Source of the DNA: Rhodospirillaceae bacterium
GTDB taxonomy: Bacteria > Pseudomonadota > Alphaproteobacteria > Dongiales > Dongiaceae
NCBI GenBank assembly: GCA_016794075.1
Contig: JAEUKU010000443.1
Location: 1-6,663 of the forward strand
Direction of reading: 5' to 3'
DNA length: 6,663 bases
Under the pieces are notes generated by a model that was not told the origin of the DNA, did no database searches, and worked only from the letters and a program-made list of their open reading frames with translations. The position numbers and the translations under genes are program-made. Shown here piece by piece: positions 1 through 5,272 of this stretch; positions within the stretch are counted from its first letter, which is position 1, and each line of letters opens with the position of its first letter.

Positions 1-538
1 TGTCCGGCAGTCCGGCGCGCAGCCGCGCCAGCTCCGCCTTGGTCACGTAAGAGCCGGTCGGGTTGTTCGGATTGGCGACGAAGCAGATGCGCGTGCGCGG
101 CGTCACCGCCTTCAGCAGCGCGTCGACATCGGTGCGCAAATCGGTCTCGGGCGCCGCCACCGGCGTTGCGCCGACCGCCTTCGCCGCGATCGGATAGACC
201 AGGAAGCCGTGCTGCGAATAGAGCACCTCGTCGCCCGGCCCGGCATAGGCGCGGGTCAGCAATTGCAGCACGTCGTCGGAGCCGGCGCCGCAGACGATCT
301 GATCCGCCGCGATGCCGTATTCGCGCGCCAGGGCCTCGCGCACCTGTTTCGAGGTGCCTTCCGGGTAGCGGTGCAGCTCTTCCGCCCCGGCGCGATAGGC
401 CTCGATCGCGCGCGGCGAGGCGCCGAGCGCGCTCTCGTTCGAGGCCATGCGATGCACCGGCCCGCTGCCCGGCAGCGAATGATCGCCGGGCACATAGGCG
501 GCGATGTCGAGGATCCCGGGGCGCACGATCAGCGTCAT
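1..538 (-). CDS. hisC: HisC-type histidinol-phosphate / aromatic aminotransferase, partial (C-terminus beyond left edge)
   Basis: This is a PLP-dependent class I/II aminotransferase. Family members convert imidazole-acetol phosphate to histidinol phosphate, and many also transaminate aromatic keto acids. The first 179 residues are present. Visible landmarks are the N-terminal MASNES segment (31-36, the family's 'LASNEN' region), HRYPE (56-60), the cofactor phosphate-binding GAGSDD (84-89), HGFLVYP (110-116) and the PLP-site motif ANPNNPTG (155-162). The Schiff-base lysine lies in the missing C-terminal half. The ATG at 538-536 is chosen because MTLIVRPGILDI matches a usual HisC start and it sits 21 bp after the stop of the upstream chorismate mutase gene, so the two are probably co-transcribed. 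The placement behind chorismate mutase suggests a role in tyrosine/phenylalanine synthesis (prephenate or hydroxyphenylpyruvate transamination), which is inference. The family call is firm; the substrate is not settled by sequence. Confidence 0.93.
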   Translation of the reverse strand, partial: MTLIVRPGILDIAAYVPGDHSLPGSGPVHRMASNESALGASPRAIEAYRAGAEELHRYPEGTSKQVREALAREYGIAADQIVCGAGSDDVLQLLTRAYAGPGDEVLYSQHGFLVYPIAAKAVGATPVAAPETDLRTDVDALLKAVTPRTRICFVANPNNPTGSYVTKAELARLRAGLPD

Positions 539-559
539 GATGTCAGGCCTTCGTTCCGT

Positions 560-1477
560 TCAGCGCCGCGCCGCTTCCGCGTGCAGCGTCCTGGTCAGCG
601 GCACGGCATAGGAGCCGAGCACGCGAACTTCCGCATCCAATGCCCGGGCCAGCCGGCCCATCTCGTCCTCGATCTCGCCGCCGAAACCGGCGACGTCGAG
701 CAGCCATTCCCTGCCCCGCGCCCGCTCCAGACAGAGCCGCGCATCGGGCGCCAACGGCCTGGCCGCCGCCAGCACGGTGCGACGCGATTTCGCCGCGGCC
801 AGATGCAGCGCCAGCCAAGTGCGGTCCTCGCCGGTCGGCTCGTTGGGCGCGCGGCCGATGACGATCGCCTCCGCCTTGGGGTCGCGCACATTGCCGATAT
901 CGCCGAAGGGCAGCCTACCCATCACGTGCGGCGTCCGGCCACCCGCCTCGTCCAAGGCCGGCCACCAGGGGGCGCGCTCGCCGGCCTTGGGCATGGGCAG
1001 GATGCCGACCGTGGCCTTGCCCCGGTTCACCGCCGCCAGCACCGCCCTGGTGTCGGTCAGCGGCGTGATCCTGACCCGGCTGCCATAATGGTCGCGCGCC
1101 AGATCCCAGAGTGCGGTGTCGCCCTTCGGCGCCTGCACGGCGACGACAAAGGGCCCCTCGACCTGGAGCAAGGCGGAGATCATCTCGCGCCACATGCGCA
1201 GGATCACCGCCTTGGGCAACTTGCCTTTGTGCCGCGCCACCAGGCGGCGCAGGATCAGCGCCTCGCGCGCGGGGCGGATGAACTTGGCGCCGTCGGCCGG
1301 GGTGCCGCCCAAAGGCTGCACCTTGGCCTTCACCTCGCCCACCTGCACCGCCAGCTCGGTCCGCCGCATCAGCAGGTCATGCAGCTGGCTGTCCACCGCG
1401 TCGATCTCGGCCCGCAGCGCGCCCAGTTCCTGGACCGCGCGCCGCTGCGCCGCAAGAAGCTGGTCGGGACCGGTCAT
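560..1477 (-). CDS. Chorismate mutase (AroQ type) with degenerate prephenate dehydratase/ACT-like C-terminal region
   Basis: This 305-residue cytoplasmic protein should convert chorismate to prephenate, the entry step to tyrosine and phenylalanine. Residues about 15-108 form the all-helical AroQ domain. R22, R39, K50, R71, E72 and E107 fall where my remembered alignment places E. coli R11, R28, K39, R51, E52 and Q88; Glu at the last position is common in fused P-proteins. The rest runs parallel to a PheA P-protein. Residues 110-163 resemble the start of prephenate dehydratase (VAVQAPKGD, then VGILPMP where ENS would be). Residues 203-208 (EAIVIG) lie where the catalytic TRF segment would be, and 258-289 (EWLLDVAGF, then VLGSY) resemble the end of an ACT domain. 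ENS, TRF and ESRP are all absent, so dehydratase activity and phenylalanine feedback are not expected. The ATG at 1477-1475 is preferred over an upstream TTG at 1561 that would add 28 atypical residues. It heads a leftward operon with hisC. Confidence 0.87.
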   Translation of the reverse strand: MTGPDQLLAAQRRAVQELGALRAEIDAVDSQLHDLLMRRTELAVQVGEVKAKVQPLGGTPADGAKFIRPAREALILRRLVARHKGKLPKAVILRMWREMISALLQVEGPFVVAVQAPKGDTALWDLARDHYGSRVRITPLTDTRAVLAAVNRGKATVGILPMPKAGERAPWWPALDEAGGRTPHVMGRLPFGDIGNVRDPKAEAIVIGRAPNEPTGEDRTWLALHLAAAKSRRTVLAAARPLAPDARLCLERARGREWLLDVAGFGGEIEDEMGRLARALDAEVRVLGSYAVPLTRTLHAEAARR

Positions 1478-1532
1478 GAGCGGGTTCCAGGCGGGGTCGG
1501 AGGTTGCGGAAAAGGCCCTGGCGGGGCGCTCA

Positions 1533-1561
1533 GTGATAGTCCGGGGGCGGCCCAATTGCAA
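1533..1561 (-). promoter_or_regulatory. Possible sigma70-type promoter for chorismate mutase-hisC
   Basis: Reading the minus strand, TTGCAA (1561-1556) and TATCAC (1538-1533) are separated by 17 bp. Each matches the sigma70 consensus at 4 of 6 positions. The start site would fall near 1527, giving a leader of about 50 nt before the ATG at 1477. The pairing is by eye only, and such matches are not rare, so this is tentative. Confidence 0.3.
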
Positions 1562-1583
1562 AGGGGGAAAAGCAAAGAAAACA

Positions 1584-1612
1584 TTGACACTTCAAGGCCT
1601 CGCGGCTTTGTT
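1584..1612 (+). promoter_or_regulatory. Possible metX promoter with a perfect TTGACA -35 box
   Basis: A perfect TTGACA lies at 1584-1589 in an A-rich patch (1567-1583) that stands out from the GC-rich surroundings. With a 17-bp spacer the -10 would be TTTGTT (1607-1612), which matches the consensus at only 3 positions. An imperfect dyad, AAGGCC-tcgc-GGCTTT (1594-1609), occupies the spacer and could be an operator. Its location fits the divergent metX/chorismate mutase region. Confidence 0.38.
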
Positions 1613-1654
1613 CAGGGCCGATTGTCCGCTGCTTCAACCCGCGCCAAGGCCCTG
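1613..1654 (+). promoter_or_regulatory. Potential metX leader hairpin covering the ribosome-binding site
   Basis: CAGGGCC (1613-1619) is exactly complementary to GGCCCTG (1648-1654). The stem continues, after a 2-nt bulge, with TTG (1622-1624) paired to CAA (1645-1647), leaving a 20-nt loop. The 3' arm includes AAGG (1646-1649), the best Shine-Dalgarno-like stretch before the metX ATG at 1663. This could couple translation to a signal. However, the 5' arm would be partly missing from a transcript started from the promoter proposed at 1584-1612, and short GC-rich inverted repeats arise easily by chance. Treat as tentative. Confidence 0.25.
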
Positions 1655-1662
1655 TGCCGCCG

Positions 1663-2823
1663 ATGACCTCGCTTTCCGTCCATGCCCCTGGAAAGGCGCC
1701 GGAACTGCCCGGCAAGCGCCTCAGCTTCGGCGAGCGCCGGCTGAAGCTCGATTGCGGCGTCGATCTGCCCGGCGTCACCCTGGCCTACCAGACCTACGGC
1801 ACGCTGAATGCCGAGAAGTCCAATGCCATCCTGATCTGCCATGCCCTGACCGGCGACCAGTTCGTCGCCGACCAGAACCCGGTGACCGGCAAGCCGGGCT
1901 GGTGGCAGGTGATGATCGGCCCGGGCCTGCCCATCGATACCGACCGGTTCTTCGTCATCTGCGCCAATGTGCTGGGCGGCTGCATGGGCACCACGGGGCC
2001 GAGCAGCACCGACCCGGCGACCGGCCAGCCTTATGGCCTCGGCTTTCCGGTCATCACCGTGGGCGACATGGTCCGGCTGCAGAGCTGGCTCATCGATCAT
2101 CTCGGCATCGACAAGCTGTTCGCCGTCATCGGCGGCTCGATGGGCGGGATGCAAGTGCTGCAATGGGCGGCGACCTATCCCGACCGCGTCTTCGCCGCCG
2201 TGCCGATCGCCTGCGCGGCGCGGCATTCGGCTCAGAACATCGCCTTCCACGAGGTCGGGCGGCAGGCGATCATGGCCGACCCGGAATGGCGCAAGGGCGC
2301 CTACCAGGCCGAGGGCACCAACCCTTCGCGCGGCCTTTCTGTGGCGCGCATGGCGGCGCACATCACCTATCTGTCCGAGGCGGCTTTGCACCGCAAGTTT
2401 GGGCGCAACCTGCAGGACCGCAGCGCCGTCACGTATGGCTTCGACGCCGATTTCCAGGTGGAAAGCTACCTGCGCCACCAGGGCTCGATCTTCGTCGACC
2501 GCTTCGACGCCAATTCCTATCTCTACATCACCCGGGCGATGGACTATTTCGACCTGGCAGCCCAGTTCGGCGGTCACCTGCCCCGCGCCTTCAAGGATAC
2601 GAAGACGCGCTTCTGCCTGGTCTCCTTCACCAGCGACTGGCTGTTCCCGACCTCGGAAAGCCGGGCCATCGTCCATGCGCTGAACGCGGTCGCCGCCAAT
2701 GTCAGCTTCGTAGAGATCGAATCCGACAAGGGGCACGACGCCTTCCTCCTGGACGAGCCGGAATTCTTCAAGGTGCTGCGCGGCTTCCTCGACGGCTGCG
2801 CCGAATTGCGCGGGATCCGGTGA
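1663..2823 (+). CDS. metX: Homoserine O-acyltransferase MetX (acetyl- or succinyl-transferring)
   Basis: MetX acylates homoserine from an acyl-CoA, the committing step of methionine biosynthesis, in the cytoplasm. The 386-residue alpha/beta-hydrolase fold matches the usual family length. Visible landmarks are AYQTYGTLN (41-49), the oxyanion-region HALTGD (60-65), a conserved CANVLGGCMGTTGPSS (100-115), the nucleophile elbow GGSMGG with Ser159, Asp325 in TSDWLFP and His358 in KGHDAF. These complete the Ser-Asp-His triad. The ATG at 1663 is preferred: AAGG (1646-1649) is a little far (13 bp), but an in-frame GTG at 1654 would lie only 4 bp from it and would add just three residues. The annotation 'acetyltransferase' is conventional, but many proteobacterial MetX enzymes use succinyl-CoA, and sequence inspection alone does not decide between them here. 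The gene is followed by metW after a repeat-filled gap of 171 bp. Confidence 0.96.
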   Translation: MTSLSVHAPGKAPELPGKRLSFGERRLKLDCGVDLPGVTLAYQTYGTLNAEKSNAILICHALTGDQFVADQNPVTGKPGWWQVMIGPGLPIDTDRFFVICANVLGGCMGTTGPSSTDPATGQPYGLGFPVITVGDMVRLQSWLIDHLGIDKLFAVIGGSMGGMQVLQWAATYPDRVFAAVPIACAARHSAQNIAFHEVGRQAIMADPEWRKGAYQAEGTNPSRGLSVARMAAHITYLSEAALHRKFGRNLQDRSAVTYGFDADFQVESYLRHQGSIFVDRFDANSYLYITRAMDYFDLAAQFGGHLPRAFKDTKTRFCLVSFTSDWLFPTSESRAIVHALNAVAANVSFVEIESDKGHDAFLLDEPEFFKVLRGFLDGCAELRGIR

Positions 2824-2861
2824 TGAACGCTGACAGTTTCGCTTCACCCTCTCCGCTTACA

Positions 2862-2965
2862 CCGTCATGCCAGGACTTGGTCCTGGCATCCACGAGTTTG
2901 CTTGCAACAATTCGATGCTGCTCATCCAGACTCGTGGATGGTCGGGCCAAGCCCGACCATGACGG
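2862..2965. repeat. Composite palindromic intergenic repeat, copy 1 (between metX and metW)
   Basis: This 104-bp element is an inverted pair of hairpins. The left hairpin has stem arms 2867-2876 (ATGCCAGGAC) and 2880-2889 around a TTG loop. The right has stem arms 2938-2947 (ATGGTCGGGC) and 2951-2960 around a CAA loop. Both stems are perfect over 10 bp. Flanking arms also match in inverse: CCGTC (2862-2866) with GACGG (2961-2965), and CCACGAGT (2890-2897) with ACTCGTGG (2930-2937). A 32-bp spacer begins TTGCTTGC. The two hairpins can fold separately or the whole can form one long imperfect hairpin. The layout resembles the dispersed CGTCAT...ATCCACG palindromes common between alphaproteobacterial genes. 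No transposase gene or T-run is present. Confidence 0.88.
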
Positions 2966-2994
2966 CGAAGTATGTGACTCTGATCGAGCGTACC

Positions 2995-3633
2995 ATGGCC
3001 GCCATTGACACCCCCGCCGCGCGTGGCCCGCGTATCCGCGTCGACCTGCAGCTGATCGCCGACATGGTGGCGCCGGGGTCGCGGGTGCTCGATGTCGGCT
3101 GCGGCGACGGCGCGCTGCTCGACTACCTGGTGCATTTCAAGCAGGTCGACGGCCGCGGCATCGAATTGAGCCAGGCGGGCGTCAATGCCTGTGTCGCCGC
3201 CGGCCTATCCGCCATCCAGGGCGATGCCGATACCGACCTCGCCGACTATCCCGACAACGCCTTCGACTACGTGATCCTGTCGCAGACCCTGCAGGCGACG
3301 CGCGACCCGCGCAAGGTGCTCGAGAACCTGGTGCGCATCGGCAAGCGCGCCATCGTCTCCTTCCCCAATTTCGGCCATTGGCGGGTGCGCTGGTACCTGG
3401 GCTGGGTCGGCCGCATGCCGGAGACCGCGGCCCTGCCCGACCGCTGGTACAACACGCCCAACATCCACCTCTGCACCATCAGCGACTTCGTCGGGTTGTG
3501 CAAAGAGCTCGACGTCGAGATCGAAAAGGCGCTCGCCATCGACGACAAGGGCAAGGCGATCCGCGTCTTCGGCCACTGGCTCGCCAACCTGGTCGGCGAG
3601 CAGGGCATGTTCCTGCTGCGGCAGCGGGATTAG
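2995..3633 (+). CDS. metW: Methionine biosynthesis protein MetW (class I methyltransferase fold)
   Basis: MetW is the usual genomic partner of MetX and has been linked to homoserine acylation in methionine synthesis. Whether it methylates anything is unclear from family knowledge. The 212-residue product has a SAM-binding motif I, VLDVGCGDG (31-39), then family signatures SFPNFGHWRVR (122-132) and WYNTPNIHLCTI (151-162). The start is uncertain. ATG 2995 is chosen because it gives a normal family length and has GAG (2986-2988) 6 bp upstream. In-frame GTG 2974 and ATG 2959 are alternatives, and the latter lies inside the palindromic repeat, so a longer protein would carry a repeat-derived N-terminus. 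The stop TAG (3631-3633) overlaps by 4 bp the convergent methyltransferase gene. Very likely in one transcript with metX, although separated from it by two hairpins. Confidence 0.93.
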   Translation: MAAIDTPAARGPRIRVDLQLIADMVAPGSRVLDVGCGDGALLDYLVHFKQVDGRGIELSQAGVNACVAAGLSAIQGDADTDLADYPDNAFDYVILSQTLQATRDPRKVLENLVRIGKRAIVSFPNFGHWRVRWYLGWVGRMPETAALPDRWYNTPNIHLCTISDFVGLCKELDVEIEKALAIDDKGKAIRVFGHWLANLVGEQGMFLLRQRD

Positions 3634-4370
3634 AGATCGCTGATCTGCCGCGTCGCCGGCTGCGGCAAAGCGATGGCGAAGGCGCGGCGGCGTTTCAGCG
3701 CCTTTGCCGGCTGGCCGCCATAGATCTGCTTCATCGCCTCGATGACGATGACGCCGGAGAGCGGACTGAACCATCGCCGTCCAATGCGCTCCCAGCCCGG
3801 CGCCGCGCGCAGCCAGAACCGCCACGCGAACGGCAGGAACAAGAGCGCCCGTTCGGTGGTGAGCGGGGTGAAGCAATGGCTCCGCAGCAGCCGCGTGACC
3901 TGACCTTGGGTGAAGGGCTGGCCGTGGCCGAAGGGGGTCCGCTCCAGGTGCGACCAGAGCGAGCGCCGGTTCGGCACCACCACCATCAGCCGCCCGCCGC
4001 CGGCCAGCACCCGCCAGCATTCGCGCAGCATGTCGCCGGCATGCTCGGAGGATTCCAGCGCATGGACCAGCAGCACCCGGTCGATCGAATTGTCCTGGAA
4101 CGGCAGTTCGGTCTCGTCGGCCAGCGCCGTCATGCCGGCGCCGTCGCGCGGCCAGGGCATCACGCCCTGCGCCGCCGGCATCACCGCGGCGATGCGCTCG
4201 GCCTCGCCCAGGAACTGCCGCAGATAGGGGATAGCGTAGCCGAGGCCGACCAGGCGCTGGCCGGTCAGATCCGGCCACAAGGCGCGGATGCGCGCGCGCA
4301 GCAGGTGCCGGGCGGTGTGCCCGATCTCGCGGTCGTAGAACTGCTTCAGGTCGACGACGTCCTGCCACAT
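3630..4370 (-). CDS. Class I SAM-dependent methyltransferase, unknown substrate (methyltransferase type 11-like, YafS-like context)
   Basis: This 246-residue protein has no signal peptide and is probably a soluble methyltransferase. A glycine-rich segment VGLGYAIPYL (41-50) stands in for SAM motif I but lacks the usual acidic residue before it. LPFQDNSIDRVLLVHALE (89-106) matches the LPF-D-S-D motif, and ECWRVLAGGGRLMVVVPN (117-134) matches the post-motif strand of type 11 enzymes. The C-terminal 40 residues are basic (KALKRRR, 223-229). ATG 4370 gives a natural start (MWQDVVDLKQFYDREIG). The gene is divergent from gloB and convergent with metW, overlapping its stop codon by 4 bp. E. coli gloB also has a divergent methyltransferase-like neighbour, yafS, recalled from memory, so the linkage may be ancient. 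The substrate cannot be inferred. The fold call is good; the function is unknown. Confidence 0.86.
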   Translation of the reverse strand: MWQDVVDLKQFYDREIGHTARHLLRARIRALWPDLTGQRLVGLGYAIPYLRQFLGEAERIAAVMPAAQGVMPWPRDGAGMTALADETELPFQDNSIDRVLLVHALESSEHAGDMLRECWRVLAGGGRLMVVVPNRRSLWSHLERTPFGHGQPFTQGQVTRLLRSHCFTPLTTERALLFLPFAWRFWLRAAPGWERIGRRWFSPLSGVIVIEAMKQIYGGQPAKALKRRRAFAIALPQPATRQISDL

Positions 4371-4402
4371 GAACGCGATTGTCCCGGCACAAGCGTGAAC
4401 AA

Positions 4403-4430
4403 TTGATTATGGCATATCGCCTGCTATCGT
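4403..4430 (+). promoter_or_regulatory. Possible gloB promoter in the divergent spacer
   Basis: TTGATT (4403-4408) and TATCGT (4425-4430) are 16 bp apart, each matching sigma70 consensus at 4 of 6 positions, in the AT-richest part of the 96-bp spacer. A small inverted repeat, GGGCC (4433-4437) with GGCCC (4445-4449), would lie at the start of the transcript. On the other strand CATAAT (4411-4406) is a good -10 for the methyltransferase gene but lacks a convincing -35. Tentative. Confidence 0.27.
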
Positions 4431-4466
4431 GGGGGCCGGATTTTGGCCCGCTTACCGGACGCCCCG

Positions 4467-5243
4467 ATGCCCGTTTCCGAGCTCGACATCGCCGTGATTC
4501 CCCTGCTGAAGGACAATTACGGCTATCTGCTGCACGACCCGGACAGCGGCACCACCGCGGCGGTGGACCCGTCCGAGGCGCAGCCGATGCTGGACGCGGC
4601 CGCCGCGCGCGGCTGGAAGATCAGCCACGTCCTCAACACCCATCACCACAACGACCATTGCGGCGGCAATCTCGGCATCAAGCAGGCGACCGGCGCCACG
4701 GTGGTCGGCCCGGCCTATGACCGCGACCGCATTCCGGGAATCGACATCGCGGTCGACGAGGAGGCGGGCTTCGACCTCGCCCGGCATCACGCCCGCGTGC
4801 TGTTCATTCCCGGCCATACAAGCGGCCACATCGCCTTCCATTTCGCCGGCAGCAATGCGGTGTTCTGCGGCGATACCCTGTTCTCCATCGGCTGCGGCCG
4901 CATGTTCGAAGGCACGCCGCAGCAGATGTGGTCGTCGCTGTGCAAGCTGCGCGCGCTGCCGGACCAGACCTGGATCTATTGTGGCCACGAATACACCGAG
5001 GCCAATTGCCGCTTCGCGGTGACGATCGACCCCGAGAACCGCGACCTTGCCGAATTCGCGGCGGCGGTGAAGCACGCCCGCGCCCAGGGCGAAAAGACCA
5101 TCCCCTCCAATCTCGGCATCGAGAAATTCTGCAACCCCTTCCTGCGCGCCGACCAGCCCGGCCTGCTGGAGAAGTTCGGCGGCAAGGGGCGCGATCCCGT
5201 CGCCGCCTTCGCCGCCATCCGCCGCGCCAAGGATAGTTTCTAG
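4467..5243 (+). CDS. gloB: Hydroxyacylglutathione hydrolase (glyoxalase II)
   Basis: GloB hydrolyses S-D-lactoylglutathione to D-lactate and glutathione, the second step of methylglyoxal detoxification, in the cytoplasm. At 258 residues the length is typical. The metallo-beta-lactamase metal ligands are all visible: H59, H61, D63 and H64 in THHHNDH, H117 in PGHTSGH, bridging D136 in CGDTLF, and H174 in YCGHEY. Glutathione-contact regions IGCGR (141-145) and the C-terminal IRRAKDSF are also present, as is the HAGH C-terminal domain containing NPFLR (223-227). ATG 4467 is chosen over a TTG at 4443 because GGA (4457-4459) lies 7 bp upstream and MPVSELDIAVIPLLKDNYGY is a standard GloB start. A GST gene follows 29 bp downstream, probably in the same transcript. 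No glyoxalase I is in the window. Confidence 0.96.
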   Translation: MPVSELDIAVIPLLKDNYGYLLHDPDSGTTAAVDPSEAQPMLDAAAARGWKISHVLNTHHHNDHCGGNLGIKQATGATVVGPAYDRDRIPGIDIAVDEEAGFDLARHHARVLFIPGHTSGHIAFHFAGSNAVFCGDTLFSIGCGRMFEGTPQQMWSSLCKLRALPDQTWIYCGHEYTEANCRFAVTIDPENRDLAEFAAAVKHARAQGEKTIPSNLGIEKFCNPFLRADQPGLLEKFGGKGRDPVAAFAAIRRAKDSF

Positions 5244-5261
5244 CTGCGATCTTTCAGCACC

Positions 5262-5267
5262 AGGAGA
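5262..5267 (+). promoter_or_regulatory. Strong ribosome-binding site that decides the gst start
   Basis: AGGAGA is the clearest Shine-Dalgarno sequence in the window. Two adjacent ATG codons follow at 5270 and 5273. Counted from AGGAGA the gaps are 2 and 5 bp, so the second ATG has the more usual spacing. The second choice also gives the family's typical MKL N-terminus. Confidence 0.75.
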
Positions 5268-5272
5268 CGATG

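Noticed and set aside
1478..1662. SAM-II riboswitch upstream of metX
   Set aside because: The location is right, but the conserved core and the GCTAAA-like segment near the start codon are not visible. A covariance search would settle it.
209..1666. 485-codon open frame on the plus strand across hisC and the chorismate mutase gene
   Set aside because: The product is rich in Arg, Gly, His and Gln with no domain signature. It lies antisense to two recognisable genes and is explained by GC-rich codon bias.
1612..2847. 411-codon open frame on the minus strand opposite metX
   Set aside because: It is an antisense shadow of metX with no recognisable motifs.
2862..2965. Rho-independent terminator between metX and metW
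   Set aside because: The stems are strong but no T-run follows on either strand. The same structure recurs at 5887-5994, so a dispersed repeat explains it better, though it may still affect transcription.
1116..3008. 630-codon open frame on the plus strand
   Set aside because: It crosses the metX start region and overlaps metX in another frame. The composition is low-complexity Arg/Ala/Pro, while the metX frame carries a full catalytic triad.
3205..4392. 395-codon minus-strand frame spanning metW and the methyltransferase gene
   Set aside because: It is a shadow frame: the overlapping frames encode clear MetW and methyltransferase motifs and this one does not.
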